Assembly: GCF_016862275.1 (NCBI RefSeq)
Contig: NZ_BOMQ01000053.1
Location: 62,001 to 126,000, forward strand
Source: Actinoplanes nipponensis
Lineage (GTDB): Bacteria; Actinomycetota; Actinomycetes; Mycobacteriales; Micromonosporaceae
Direction: 5' to 3'
Length of the DNA: 64,000 nt
Below, piece by piece: positions 1 to 8,323 of this stretch (position 1 is the first letter of the stretch; every line of letters begins with the position of its first letter). The translations under genes and the position numbers were made by a program. The notes beneath the pieces were generated by a model that did no database searches, was not told the DNA's origin, and was given only the letters and a program-made list of their open reading frames with translations.

Positions 1-45
1 GACGGAACCGCTCAGCGCTGGGCAGACATGAGGACTCGAACCCCT

Positions 46-1191
46 GTGGCCAAGGACTATTACGGAATTCTCGGCATCAGCCGCGAAGCCACCGACGACG
101 AGATCAAGCGCGCTTACCGCAAGCTGGCCCGTCAATACCACCCGGACGTCAACCCGGACCCCGAGGCGCACGAGAAGTTCAAGGACATCAACGCCGCGTA
201 CGAGGTCCTCTCGGACGACCAGAAGCGGCAGATCGTCGACCTCGGCGGCGACCCGCTGGCCCCGGGCGGCGGCGGCGCGGGCGGACCGGGCGGACCCGGC
301 GGCGCCGGCCCGTTCGTCGGCTTCCAGGACATCATGGACGCGTTCTTCGGCACGGCCGCCGGCGGCGGCTCCCGCGGACCGCGCCCCCGCACCCGGCCCG
401 GCGCCGACGCGATCCTGCGCCTGGAGCTCGACCTGGTCGAGACGGCCTTCGGCGTCGAGGCCCCGATCACGGTCGACACCGCGGTCCTGTGCACCCAGTG
501 CTCCGGCGCGGGCACCGCACCCGGCACCCACCTGGCCACCTGCGAGACGTGCGGCGGCCGCGGCGAGGTCCAGTCGGTGCAGCGCACGTTCCTCGGCCAG
601 GTCGTCTCGTCCCGCCCGTGCCAGGTCTGCCAGGGCCACGGCACGGTCATCCCGCAGCCCTGCCCGACCTGCGCCGGCGACGGCCGGATCCGCACCCGCC
701 GCTCGCTGACCGTGAAGATCCCGGCCGGCGTCGAGGACGGCATGCGCATCCGCCTGGCCCAGCAGGGCGAGGTCGGCCCGGGCGGCGGCACGGCCGGCGA
801 CCTGTACGTGGAGATCCACGAACGCCCGCACGACGTGTACTCCCGCAAGGGCGACGACCTGCACTGCCGGGTCACCCTGCCGATGACGGCGGCGGCGCTC
901 GGCACCAGGCTGACCATCAAGACCCTGGACAGCGAGGAGAACATCGAGGTCAAGCCGGGCACCCAGCCGGCCTCGACGCTGCGCATCCGGGGCAAGGGCG
1001 TGCCGCACCTGCGCGGGCAGGGTCGCGGCGAGCTGTTCGTGCACCTGGACGTGAAGACGCCGACCAAGCTGACGGCGGACCAGGAGCGGATGCTGCGCGA
1101 CTTCGCCAAGACGCGGGGGGAGGACATCGCCGAGCTGAGCAAGCAGGGCGGGTTCTTCTCGCGGATGCGGGACGCCTTCAACGGGCATTAA
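46..1191 (+). CDS. dnaJ: Chaperone protein DnaJ (DnaJ2 type)
   Basis: Hsp40 co-chaperone that stimulates DnaK ATPase activity and hands over unfolded substrates in the cytoplasm. The J domain is at residues 1-70 with the HPD tripeptide at 32-34, followed by a Gly-rich linker (about 75-110). Four CxxCxGxG zinc repeats run from 149 to about 213, and the C-terminal substrate-binding region follows. The GTG at 46 is preferred because the protein then begins VAKDYYGILG, as relatives do, and an AGGA lies 11 bases upstream. An in-frame ATG at 28 would add six residues and has no visible ribosome site. In actinomycetes this copy usually follows hrcA and precedes rsmE; hrcA would lie left of the window edge, and here two accessory genes separate dnaJ from rsmE. 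Confidence 0.95.
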   Translation: MAKDYYGILGISREATDDEIKRAYRKLARQYHPDVNPDPEAHEKFKDINAAYEVLSDDQKRQIVDLGGDPLAPGGGGAGGPGGPGGAGPFVGFQDIMDAFFGTAAGGGSRGPRPRTRPGADAILRLELDLVETAFGVEAPITVDTAVLCTQCSGAGTAPGTHLATCETCGGRGEVQSVQRTFLGQVVSSRPCQVCQGHGTVIPQPCPTCAGDGRIRTRRSLTVKIPAGVEDGMRIRLAQQGEVGPGGGTAGDLYVEIHERPHDVYSRKGDDLHCRVTLPMTAAALGTRLTIKTLDSEENIEVKPGTQPASTLRIRGKGVPHLRGQGRGELFVHLDVKTPTKLTADQERMLRDFAKTRGEDIAELSKQGGFFSRMRDAFNGH

Positions 1192-1270
1192 GATCAAGAT
1201 CAATTTCTGGTCGTGCCTGGTTGCCGATAACTGACCGTCGCTCCCGCCGATTGCGGGGTGCGTGCTGGGT

Positions 1271-1945
1271 TCATCCGGTTTCTGGGCTTCGGGGGATGCC
1301 TTGCTCCGGGCGGATGTCAGGCTTGGGTTCTGCTCGGGGCATCCCCGTTCGGCCGAGTGTGGATCGCGGGCGGCAGTCATCGGTTGCCGCAGGGCGGGTC
1401 TCGGGCCAGTGCGCGGCGAGCGCCTCGAGATCGCCTCCGCCGGCTGGCCAGCAGACCTCATCACCGTCGCCCTCCCGGTCAAGCACGAGGCAGGCGGCCC
1501 CGACGGACTCGGCCAGCCCGGTGAAAGCACCCCTGACGCATGCCGACTGCTCGAACAAGCGGCTCATGCTGGTGGTGGCCGCGGTGAAGTCCAGCCGCGA
1601 GTAGCCGGAACGCAAACCGCAGTCCCGCCAGAAATGCAGATAGACCGCACCGACCCAGATCCGTCCCAGCGCGTCCGGGTGCTCCTGCCTCCCCTCGCGT
1701 CGTTCCACCTCGGCCCAGGCCCGGATCGCCTCGTCGCCGACCGGGAAGTACAGGCATGCGTCCAGCGACCAGTGGTCCACATCCCCGGCCGGCTCACCCC
1801 GGAACGGCACCGTGATCCGCTCGCCGCCAGGCACCACGACATCCACCGACCCGATCCCTTCCCGGGCGATCGAGGCGACTGCCCGCAAGGCCCGGCCGAC
1901 CGCTCCGGTGGGCAGGTAGAGGTCGTATCCGTAATCGATTCCCAT
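1271..1945 (-). CDS. Hypothetical protein, 224 aa
   Basis: Family not recognised. The protein starts MGIDYGYDLYLP and has a soluble alpha/beta appearance: no signal peptide, no membrane segment, many aromatic residues in the middle (YLHFWRD) and a cysteine pair near the centre. The last 45 residues are Pro/Arg-rich and look disordered. The ATG at 1945 is chosen because a GGCGGGG lies just upstream on the minus strand; a GTG at 1978 would add 11 residues. It is convergent with dnaJ and alone. Its codon use (G/C third positions) looks coding. A role cannot be given from sequence. Confidence 0.6.
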   Translation of the reverse strand: MGIDYGYDLYLPTGAVGRALRAVASIAREGIGSVDVVVPGGERITVPFRGEPAGDVDHWSLDACLYFPVGDEAIRAWAEVERREGRQEHPDALGRIWVGAVYLHFWRDCGLRSGYSRLDFTAATTSMSRLFEQSACVRGAFTGLAESVGAACLVLDREGDGDEVCWPAGGGDLEALAAHWPETRPAATDDCRPRSTLGRTGMPRAEPKPDIRPEQGIPRSPETG

Positions 1946-2762
1946 CAACGCACCCCGCCGAACCTCATCCTGTCGCACAGCGCGCGGAACCCGTTGCCGC
2001 CGGGATCCGAGCGGCGATCCGCATCCCGCTTCGTGTAGCCGTCACTATGCGCCGGCTCGCTGGCAGGCGCAGCCCTCGTCATCGAGGGTGGACCCGAACT
2101 CCTCAAGATCCGGGCGGTGGGGCGGTGGGGCTGCTGTTCGGCTTCGGCTCGGCCTGGGTTCTCGCAGTTTGTCCAGCTCTGGCCCCGCTCGGCTTCTCGG
2201 GCCTGCTCGGCTCGGCTTGGCCTACCGCTCCCATGCTGCTCCCCATCCCCCGATCCTGCTGAGAGCTTCCTCGCGGTTCTGGCCTCGGGCTGGCGCGTCG
2301 TCGATGCCCCTTTCTCGCTGGATGTTGAAGCGCTACGGCCTGAAAAGCGGGCCGGGCTCTGCAAGATCCGGAGGGTGGGACGAGGGCGGGCTTCTCCTGG
2401 AGCGGCCGCCGCCCATCGAGGGTGAATTGCGACATCTTGCGGACCGCGACCCGTGACTCCTGACGGAGACCTCCGGCCTGCGACTGCGCCTGCGGTCCCC
2501 GCGACTGGGGTCCCCGCGACTGGGGTCCCCGCGACTGGGGTCCCCGCGCCTGCGGTCCCCGCGCCTGCGGTCCCCGCGACTGCGGTCCCCGCGCCTGCGG
2601 GCCGTGAAGCGGGCCACGACCGGCGAGCCGGACCGAGACCCATGACTGCCGACCGCAACCCGCGACCCCGCGAATGCCGACCGTCGAAGCAGCCCCCGCC
2701 CTGCCGCTTCACGCGGCGATCCCGTCGGCTGGAACATGTGCCATTTCCCGGCCGCCCGTTGC
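1946..2762. other. Gene-poor stretch with low-complexity DNA
   Basis: About 800 bases with no reading frame I can support as a gene. Frames that stay open are Arg/Ala/Gly/Pro-rich, lack ribosome sites and show no recognisable domain. The stretch contains the 15-bp tandem repeat at 2489-2600. It also has two short similar pieces containing AAGATCCGG near 2104 and 2364, which could be remnants of a dispersed repeat. No tRNA, IS end or promoter could be identified by eye. Confidence 0.5.
2489..2600. repeat. 15-bp tandem repeat, seven full units plus a partial
   Basis: Units are variants of two sequences, CCTGCGGTCCCCGCG and ACTGGGGTCCCCGCG, in the order one of the first, three of the second, two of the first, a mixed unit (ACTGCGG...), then a partial unit. 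The shared core GGTCCCCGCG is invariant across full units. There are no spacers, so it is a minisatellite and not a CRISPR array. The unit length is a multiple of three, so any frame reads as a five-residue repeat, but no supported gene covers it. Confidence 0.85.
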
Positions 2763-3644
2763 TCACGGTTCGATGAGTTCCAGGTCTCGCAGCAGGCTCG
2801 GGTGCTTCGGCTGCCACCCGAGCGCCGCCCGCGTGTACGCACTCGAAGCAGGCTGATCAGCCGAGAAGATCGGTGCGAGTGGCCCGTACGTTTCCGCCGG
2901 CACGGCCTCCACGGGTAGGCCCAGGCGGCGGCCGATGACCGTGGCGAGGTCGCGTACCGCGTCGCCCTCGTCGGCGACGGCGTGCCAGGCCGATCCGGCC
3001 GGCGCCTGTTCCAGGGCGAGCCGGAAGAGCGTGGCGGCGTCCCGGGCGTGCACCGCCGGCCAGCGCTGGAGGCCGTCGCCGGGGTAGCCGGACACCCCGG
3101 TGCGGCGGGCGATGTCGGTCAGCAGGCCCGCGAAGCCGCCCCGGCCTTCGTTGTGGACCGTGCGCGGCAGGCGTACGGCTGTGCTTCTGACGCCGTGCGA
3201 GGCCAGGTCCAGGATCGCCGTGACCGCGCGACCGCGACCGCCGACCGGCCCGTCGGTCGGCAGCGGGTCGGTTTCGGTGGAGACGCGGCCCGGCACCCAG
3301 GGCGTGCCCGAGACGGTGACGAACGGGCGGTTGCTGCCGGTGAGTTCCTCGCCGAGGGTCCTCAGGGCGGCGCTTTCCTCCTCGACCGCCCGGGCCAGGG
3401 CCTCGGGGCTGCTGAAGTCGTTGCTGAAGGCCAGGTGGATCACGCCGTCGGCGCGAGCGGCGCCGGTGCGGAGGGCGTTCAGGTCGGTGAGGCCGCCGGG
3501 AAGGGGCTCGGCGCCGGCGGTCTCGGCGGCCAGGGTGGAGGCTTCCGAGCGGGTGAGGGCGAGGACGGTGTGGCCGTTGCCGAGCAGCTCGGCGATGACG
3601 GCGGTGCCGATCAGGCCGGTGCCGCCGGTGACGAAGACGTGCAT
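2763..3644 (-). CDS. NAD(P)-dependent epimerase/dehydratase family protein
   Basis: Extended short-chain dehydrogenase-like protein of 293 residues, probably an NAD(P)H-using oxidoreductase or reductive detoxification enzyme. The N-terminus MHVFVTGGTGLIGTAV contains the TGGTGxIG nucleotide-binding loop. A DGVIHLA strand sits near residue 65-90. The classical YxxxK catalytic pair is not clearly present, so enzyme activity in the usual sense is uncertain. The ATG at 3644 has a GGAGGG seven bases upstream. It is divergent from the TetR gene at 3729, with two palindromic operators between them, so it is the likely target of that repressor. This is a common epimerase/TetR pair in Streptomyces-type genomes (family knowledge); the substrate is unknown. 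Confidence 0.8.
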   Translation of the reverse strand: MHVFVTGGTGLIGTAVIAELLGNGHTVLALTRSEASTLAAETAGAEPLPGGLTDLNALRTGAARADGVIHLAFSNDFSSPEALARAVEEESAALRTLGEELTGSNRPFVTVSGTPWVPGRVSTETDPLPTDGPVGGRGRAVTAILDLASHGVRSTAVRLPRTVHNEGRGGFAGLLTDIARRTGVSGYPGDGLQRWPAVHARDAATLFRLALEQAPAGSAWHAVADEGDAVRDLATVIGRRLGLPVEAVPAETYGPLAPIFSADQPASSAYTRAALGWQPKHPSLLRDLELIEP

Positions 3645-3660
3645 GGGTGCCCTCCGAAAG

Positions 3661-3682
3661 TGATGGGACTCTTGTCCCGTCA
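3661..3682. promoter_or_regulatory. Palindromic operator 1 of the TetR/epimerase pair
   Basis: TGATGGGAC-N4-GTCCCGTCA, a near-perfect inverted repeat between divergent genes. Operator 2 has identical arms and begins 33 bp (three helical turns) away. It probably binds the TetR protein encoded at 3729-4307. Confidence 0.8.
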
Positions 3683-3693
3683 CGCTAGCACGG

Positions 3694-3715
3694 TGATGGG
3701 ACAATGGTCCCGTCA
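3694..3715. promoter_or_regulatory. Palindromic operator 2 of the TetR/epimerase pair
   Basis: TGATGGGAC-N4-GTCCCGTCA, with the same arms as operator 1 and a different 4-bp centre. It lies 13 bases upstream of the TetR start codon. A third partial match, ATGGGCCCAT, overlaps the start itself at 3721-3730. Confidence 0.8.
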
Positions 3716-3728
3716 CTATGATGGGCCC

Positions 3729-4307
3729 ATGGCGCGGTGGGAACCTGGGGCACGGGAACGACTTGTCCTGGCTGCCGTCGACCTGTTCGTCGAGCAGGGG
3801 TACGACGCCACGACCGTCGCGCAGATCGCCGAGCGGGCCGGGGTCACCAAGAGCACGTTCTTCCGGCACTTCCCCGACAAGCGGGAACTTCTGGTCGCCG
3901 GGCAGGAGACGCTGAGCCGGCTGCTGGTCGAGGGGATCGCCGGTGCGCCCGCGGAGGCCAGCCCGCTCCAGGCGGTCGGCGCCGGTCTCGTCCGTGCGTC
4001 GAGCGCGATGGGCCCCGCGAACCGCGAGCTCGGCCCCCGCCTGAAGGCGGCCGTCGCCTCCAGCGCCGAGCTCCAGGAGCGTGACGCACTCAAGAGCGTC
4101 AGCCTCGCCGCCGCGATGACGAATGCCCTGCTCGCTCGGGGTGTGTCGGGCGCGACCGCGGCCCTCGCGGGTGAGCTGGGGGTGCTCGCGTTCAAGCGGG
4201 GCTACGCGGCGTGGTCCGAAGGGGACCGCGACGACGAGGACGACCTCGGCCGGCACGCCCTGGCGGCCCTGGACGAGTTGCGGGCGGCGAGCGCGTCGCT
4301 GGGCTGA
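3729..4307 (+). CDS. TetR/AcrR family transcriptional regulator
   Basis: Helix-turn-helix repressor of 192 residues. The N-terminal DNA-binding domain runs over about residues 8-55 and shows the TetR signature TTVAQIAERAGVTKSTFFRHF followed by DKRELL. The rest is a helical ligand-binding domain with no close match I recognise. The ATG at 3729 is the first that leaves a normal TetR N-terminus; it lacks a clear ribosome site, so the mRNA may be leaderless or nearly so. Two identical-armed palindromes upstream suggest it represses itself and the divergent epimerase. Confidence 0.9.
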   Translation: MARWEPGARERLVLAAVDLFVEQGYDATTVAQIAERAGVTKSTFFRHFPDKRELLVAGQETLSRLLVEGIAGAPAEASPLQAVGAGLVRASSAMGPANRELGPRLKAAVASSAELQERDALKSVSLAAAMTNALLARGVSGATAALAGELGVLAFKRGYAAWSEGDRDDEDDLGRHALAALDELRAASASLG

Positions 4308-4397
4308 CGGGCCGGGGCTGCGGCGGACCGAAGGGACGCGCCGTCGGCCCGGAGCGGGCCACGCCCGCCCGTCGACGCGTTTGGGTAGCGTGAGCCC

Positions 4398-5132
4398 GTG
4401 TCTGCGCCTCTTTTCCTCGTTGACGAGCTGCCCAGCGGCCGGCGGTTCACGCTCGCCGGTGCCGAGGGGCACCATGCCGCCACCGTGCAGCGGCTCAAGG
4501 TCGGCGAGGATCTGCTCCTCTCCGACGGGCGCGGCGGCACCGCCGTGGCCGAGGTCACCGCGGTCGGCCGGGGCAGCGTCGACGTCGCCGTGCTGGGCTG
4601 GGAGCTCGCCGACCCGCCCGATCCGCGGCTCGTCGTGGTGCAGGGCATCGCCAAGGGCGACCGCGGTGAGCTCGCCGTGCAGGCCATGACCGAGATCGGG
4701 GTCGACGAGATCGTGCCCTGGGCCGCCTCCCGCTCCGTGGCCCAGTGGCGGGGCGACCGCGGCGTCAAGGCCCGGGAGAAGTGGGTGAGCACCGCCCGGG
4801 AGGCCGCCAAGCAGGCCCGGCGTTCCTGGCTGCCCGTGATCGCCGGCAACCCGGACGTCTCCACCAAGAAGGTGTCCGCGCTGCTGCCGGCGGCCGCCGC
4901 GGCGTTCGTCCTGCACGAGGAGGCCACCGACCGGCTCAGCCGGGCCAAGCTGCCCGGCGGAGGGGACATCGTGCTCGTGGTCGGGCCCGAGGGCGGGATC
5001 AGCGACCAGGAGCTCGGGTCCTTCGTCGCCGCCGGGGCCCAGCCGGTGCGGCTCGGGGACTCGGTGCTGCGCACCTCCACCGCCGGCATGGCCGCCCTCG
5101 CCGTGCTGTCGGCGCGCCTCGACCGTTGGTAG
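4398..5132 (+). CDS. rsmE: 16S rRNA (uracil(1498)-N(3))-methyltransferase RsmE
   Basis: SPOUT-class methyltransferase that uses S-adenosylmethionine to methylate U1498 in helix 44 of 16S rRNA. The 244 residues match the family length. An N-terminal PUA-like region (1-75, with GAEGHHAATVQRLKVG) precedes the knotted C-terminal domain. This carries GIAKGDRGELAVQAMTEIGV, the SAM-site loop VVGPEGGISDQE and LRTSTAGMAAL near the end. The GTG at 4398 gives the normal VSAPLFLV start. In actinomycetes rsmE normally follows dnaJ closely; here 3.2 kb of accessory DNA separates them, and the siderophore locus starts immediately downstream. Confidence 0.95.
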   Translation: MSAPLFLVDELPSGRRFTLAGAEGHHAATVQRLKVGEDLLLSDGRGGTAVAEVTAVGRGSVDVAVLGWELADPPDPRLVVVQGIAKGDRGELAVQAMTEIGVDEIVPWAASRSVAQWRGDRGVKAREKWVSTAREAAKQARRSWLPVIAGNPDVSTKKVSALLPAAAAAFVLHEEATDRLSRAKLPGGGDIVLVVGPEGGISDQELGSFVAAGAQPVRLGDSVLRTSTAGMAALAVLSARLDRW

Positions 5133-5145
5133 CCATGGTGACGGC

Positions 5146-5163
5146 TTAGGAAGGGTAGCCTAA
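5146..5163. promoter_or_regulatory. IdeR/DmdR iron box upstream of the permease operon
   Basis: TTAGG-N8-CCTAA: both 5-bp arms are perfect. The spacer is one base shorter than in the consensus TTAGGTTAGGCTAACCTAA, so this is a variant site. It ends 9 bases before the ATG of the first FecCD permease. Confidence 0.7.
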
Positions 5164-5172
5164 GCTTCGCCC

Positions 5173-6228
5173 ATGGTTCTGACGCGGACGCCGGTGCGGC
5201 CCCCGGCCCCGGCCGCCGCGGGCATAGCCGCCACCCAGGCGCGGCGCGGCCTCGGCCTGCTCGTCTGCCTCGGCGTGCTGGCGCTGGTCTGCCTGCTCAG
5301 CGTGGCGCTGGGCACCCGTACCGTCTCACCGGGCGTGGTGTGGGACGCGTTCTTCCACTTCACCGACACCGACGACCAGTCGATCGTGCGGGACCTGCGG
5401 GTGCCGCGCACCGCGCTCGGGCTGCTGGCCGGGGTCGCGTTCGGACTGTCCGGCGCCGTCATCCAGGCGGTCACCCGCAACCCGCTGGCCGACACCCAGA
5501 TCCTCGGCATCAACGCCGGCGCGGGGCTGTTCGTGGTGTTCGCGGTCGGTGTGCTCGGGCTGACCAGCCTCGCGCAGTACCTGTGGTTCGGCTTCGCCGG
5601 GGTCGCGTTCGCGCTCACCCTGGTCTACCTGCTCGGCTCGGCCGGGCGCGGCGGCGCCACCCCCATCCGGCTCACCCTCGCCGGGGTGGCGCTCGGCGCC
5701 GTCATGGACGGCATCTCCGGGGGCATCCGGCTGGTCCGGCCCCGGGCCTTCGACTACCTGCGGTTCTGGGACGTCGGCTCGCTGGCCGGGCGGCCGCTGG
5801 AGGTGGCGGCCACGATCCTGCCGTTCGTGCTCGCCGGGGCCGCGCTCGCGCTGGTCGTGGCCCGGTCGCTGAACGCCGTCGCGCTCGGCGACGATCTGGC
5901 CCGTACCCTCGGCGCCCGGGTCGGGCGGACCCGGGTGCTGGCCACCGTCTCGGTCATGCTGCTGGCCGGCGCGGCGACCGCCGCGGTCGGGCCGATCGGG
6001 TTCGTCGGGCTGATGGTGCCGCACGTGGTGCGCTGGATCGTCGGCCCGGACCAGCGCTGGATCTTCGGCTACACCGTGGTCTGCGGGCCCGTCCTGCTGC
6101 TGCTCGCCGACATCGCCGGCCGGCTCGTGGTGCGCCCGGGTGAGCTGCGCGTCGGGGTGGTCACCGCGTTCCTCGGCGCGCCCGTGCTGATCTGGTGGGT
6201 CCGCCGGGCCCGGGTGAGCGGCCTGTGA
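5173..6228 (+). CDS. Ferric-siderophore ABC transporter permease (FecCD family), subunit 1
   Basis: Integral membrane half of a type II ABC importer for ferric siderophore. It has 351 residues and about nine to ten hydrophobic segments. Family landmarks are the LRVPRTALGLLAGVAFGLSG motif near residue 75-95, NPLADTQILGINAGAGLFVV, GDDLARTLGARVGRTR (the loop that contacts the ATPase) and AVGPIGFVGLMVPH near 275-290. It is the first gene of a tight permease-permease-ATPase operon behind an iron box, which supports iron-repressed expression. The start has no strong ribosome site; short leader or leaderless translation is possible. Its partner is probably the lipoprotein at 37132-38148. Confidence 0.93.
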   Translation: MVLTRTPVRPPAPAAAGIAATQARRGLGLLVCLGVLALVCLLSVALGTRTVSPGVVWDAFFHFTDTDDQSIVRDLRVPRTALGLLAGVAFGLSGAVIQAVTRNPLADTQILGINAGAGLFVVFAVGVLGLTSLAQYLWFGFAGVAFALTLVYLLGSAGRGGATPIRLTLAGVALGAVMDGISGGIRLVRPRAFDYLRFWDVGSLAGRPLEVAATILPFVLAGAALALVVARSLNAVALGDDLARTLGARVGRTRVLATVSVMLLAGAATAAVGPIGFVGLMVPHVVRWIVGPDQRWIFGYTVVCGPVLLLLADIAGRLVVRPGELRVGVVTAFLGAPVLIWWVRRARVSGL

Positions 6229-7268
6229 GCGTCGACTTCGGCCGCCGGGTCCTGGTGGTCCGGCCGCACCGGGGCGTGTCCGGCCGGCTGTCCGTCCGGC
6301 CCGCGCTGGTGTGCCTCGCCCTGCTGCTGGCCGCGCTGGCCACCGGGGTGCTGGCGCTCGGCGCCGGCGAGTTCACCCTCACGCCGTCGGAGGTGCTGGG
6401 CGCGCTGGCCGGCGAGGGCACCCGGGCCGCCCGGCTGGTGGTGGTCGAATGGCGGCTGCCGCGGGTGCTGCTCGCCCTGGTCATCGGCGCCGCGCTGGGG
6501 CTGGCCGGGGCCGTCTTCCAGGCGCTGACCGGCAATCCGCTGGGCAGCCCCGACGTCATCGGGTTCGGCACCGGCGCCTACACCGGCGTGCTGGTCGTGA
6601 CCGTGCTGGCCGGCAACGGGTACTACCTGGTCGCGGCGGGCGCGCTGGCCGGCGGGCTGGCCACCGCGGCAGTCGTCTACCTGCTCGCCCACCGGCGCGG
6701 CGTGCCGGGCTTCCGGCTGATCATCGTGGGCATCGCGGTCAGCGCCATGCTGGCCTCGGTCAACCAGTGGTTCATCGTCACGGTGGACCTGCAGGCGGCC
6801 TTCGCCGCCATGCTGTGGGGGCAGGGCAGCCTCAACGGTCTCGGCTGGGCCCAGGTCACCCCGGTGGTGGTCACCGTCGGGGCGCTCGGCCTGCTGCTGA
6901 TCGGGTACGGACCCCGCCTGTCGCTGCTGGAGATGGGCGAGGACGCGGCGGCCGCGCTGGGCGTACGCGTCAACCGCACCCGGCTCGCGTACCTGGTCAT
7001 CGGGGTCGCCCTCACCGCGGTGGCGACCGCGGCCGCCGGACCGATCTCCTTCGTCGCGCTCGCCGCCCCCCAGCTGGCCCAGCGGCTCACCCGCACGCCC
7101 GGTATCGCCCTGCTGCCGTCGGCGGCGATGGGCGCGTGCCTGCTCATGATCAGTGACTTCCTCGCCCAGCGGGCGTTCGCGCCGACCCAGCTGCCGGTCG
7201 GCGTGGTGACCGTGTCGGTCGGCGGCCTGTACTTCGTCTGGCTGCTGGTCCGCCAGGCGCGACGGTAA
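6225..7268 (+). CDS. Ferric-siderophore ABC transporter permease (FecCD family), subunit 2
   Basis: Second FecCD permease, 347 residues, pairing with subunit 1 to form the membrane channel. The same landmarks recur: WRLPRVLLALVIGAALGLAG, NPLGSPDVIGFGTGAYTG, GEDAAAALGVRVNRTR and AAGPISFVALAAPQLA. The GTG at 6225 overlaps the previous stop in a GTGA arrangement, so the two proteins are probably made by coupled translation. The N-terminal 30 residues before the first membrane segment are cytoplasmic and Arg-rich. Confidence 0.93.
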   Translation: MSVDFGRRVLVVRPHRGVSGRLSVRPALVCLALLLAALATGVLALGAGEFTLTPSEVLGALAGEGTRAARLVVVEWRLPRVLLALVIGAALGLAGAVFQALTGNPLGSPDVIGFGTGAYTGVLVVTVLAGNGYYLVAAGALAGGLATAAVVYLLAHRRGVPGFRLIIVGIAVSAMLASVNQWFIVTVDLQAAFAAMLWGQGSLNGLGWAQVTPVVVTVGALGLLLIGYGPRLSLLEMGEDAAAALGVRVNRTRLAYLVIGVALTAVATAAAGPISFVALAAPQLAQRLTRTPGIALLPSAAMGACLLMISDFLAQRAFAPTQLPVGVVTVSVGGLYFVWLLVRQARR

Positions 7269-7278
7269 GGGAGCTGCG

Positions 7279-8073
7279 ATGAGCCTGGCCGCCCGCGACA
7301 TCACCATCGGCTACGACCGCAAGACGATCAGCGAGCACCTCGACCTGGTCGTGCCGGAGGGCCGGATCACGGCGATCATCGGGCCCAACGCCTGCGGCAA
7401 GTCCACCTTGCTGCGTGCGCTGTCCCGGCTGCTCAAGCCGAGCGCCGGCGAGGTGCTGCTGGACGGCCGGGACATCCACACCCGCCCGGCCCGGGAGGTC
7501 GCCCGGCGGCTGGGGCTGCTGCCGCAGTCGTCCGTCGCCCCGGACGGGATCACGGCGGCCGAGCTGGTCGCGCGGGGCCGGTTCCCGCACCAGCGGCTGA
7601 TCCGGCAGTGGTCGGCCGAGGACGAGGCGGCGGTGGTCGCGGCGATGGCCGCCACCGGGGTGACCGAGCTGTCCGGCGAGCTCGTCGACACCCTCTCCGG
7701 CGGGCAGCGGCAGCGGGTCTGGGTGGCCATGGTGCTGGCCCAGCAGACGCCGATCGTGCTGCTGGACGAGCCGACCACCTTCCTCGACATCGCCCACCAG
7801 ATCGAGCTGCTGGAGCTGTGCGTGCGGCTCAACCGGGAGCAGGGCACGACGATGCTCGCGGTGCTGCACGACCTCAACCAGGCCGCCCGGTACGCCGACC
7901 ACCTGGTGGTGATGAAGGCGGGGGCGATCGTGGCCCAGGGCGACCCGCGCGCGGTGCTGACGGCCGAGCTGGTCGCGGACGTGTTCGGGCTGGGCTGCCG
8001 GATCATCGACGACCCGGAGACGCACACCCCGCTGGTCATCCCGCGCTCCGGCGTGGCCCGGCGCATAGGTTAG
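7279..8073 (+). CDS. Ferric-siderophore ABC transporter ATP-binding protein
   Basis: ATPase of the siderophore importer (FecE/FepC type), 264 residues. Walker A is GPNACGKST, the Q-loop LPQSS, the signature LSGGQRQRVWVAM, Walker B IVLLDEPTTFLD and the H-loop LHDLNQAARY, so all catalytic motifs are intact. The ATG at 7279 follows the permease stop by ten bases with a GGGAG just before it. The end of this gene overlaps the iron box that serves the next unit (8065-8083). Confidence 0.95.
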   Translation: MSLAARDITIGYDRKTISEHLDLVVPEGRITAIIGPNACGKSTLLRALSRLLKPSAGEVLLDGRDIHTRPAREVARRLGLLPQSSVAPDGITAAELVARGRFPHQRLIRQWSAEDEAAVVAAMAATGVTELSGELVDTLSGGQRQRVWVAMVLAQQTPIVLLDEPTTFLDIAHQIELLELCVRLNREQGTTMLAVLHDLNQAARYADHLVVMKAGAIVAQGDPRAVLTAELVADVFGLGCRIIDDPETHTPLVIPRSGVARRIG

Positions 8074-8083
8074 GCTGTCCTTA
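8065..8083. promoter_or_regulatory. Iron box upstream of the mbtH-exporter unit
   Basis: ATAGGTTAGGCTGTCCTTA matches the consensus TTAGGTTAGGCTAACCTAA at 15 of 19 positions. It overlaps the last codons and stop of the ATPase gene, so a coding end doubles as a regulatory site. Confidence 0.65.
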
Positions 8084-8110
8084 CTTCTGACCGACCTGTG
8101 GGGAGACCGC

Positions 8111-8323
8111 GTGTCCAGCAACCCGTTCGACGACGAGAACGGCACCTTCCACGTCCTCGTGAACGACGAGGAGCAGCACTCGCTCTGGCCGTCCTTCAAG
8201 GAGATCCCGGCCGGCTGGCGCAGCGTCTTCGGGCCGGCGCCGCGGCAACAGGCCCTCGACTACGTGGACGCCCACTGGACCGACCTGCGGCCCAAGTCGC
8301 TGCGCGACAGCATGGCCCAGTGA
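8111..8323 (+). CDS. mbtH: MbtH family protein
   Basis: Small NRPS helper of 70 residues that binds adenylation domains and helps them fold and activate amino acids. The family pattern is clear: NPFDDENGTFHVLVNDEEQHSLWPSF, then IPAGW, and a C-terminal DYVDAHWTDLRPKSL. The GTG at 8111 follows GGGGAG by seven bases. It overlaps the exporter gene by four bases (GTGA), which ties NRPS function and export into one transcript. The partner is presumably the synthetase at 15379-36273. Confidence 0.96.
   Translation: MSSNPFDDENGTFHVLVNDEEQHSLWPSFKEIPAGWRSVFGPAPRQQALDYVDAHWTDLRPKSLRDSMAQ

Noticed and set aside
2489..2600. Possible CRISPR array
   Set aside because: Units are contiguous 15-mers with no spacers, and no cas genes are present.
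1945..2817. Open frames across the gene-poor stretch as candidate genes
   Set aside because: Compositions are Arg/Ala/Gly/Pro-rich in several frames at once, none has a ribosome site or known domain, and the frames run through the minisatellite.
3645..4916. An upstream extension of the epimerase frame on the minus strand
   Set aside because: The extension lies antisense to TetR and rsmE and lacks domain similarity; the ATG at 3644 has a good ribosome site and starts at the Rossmann fold.
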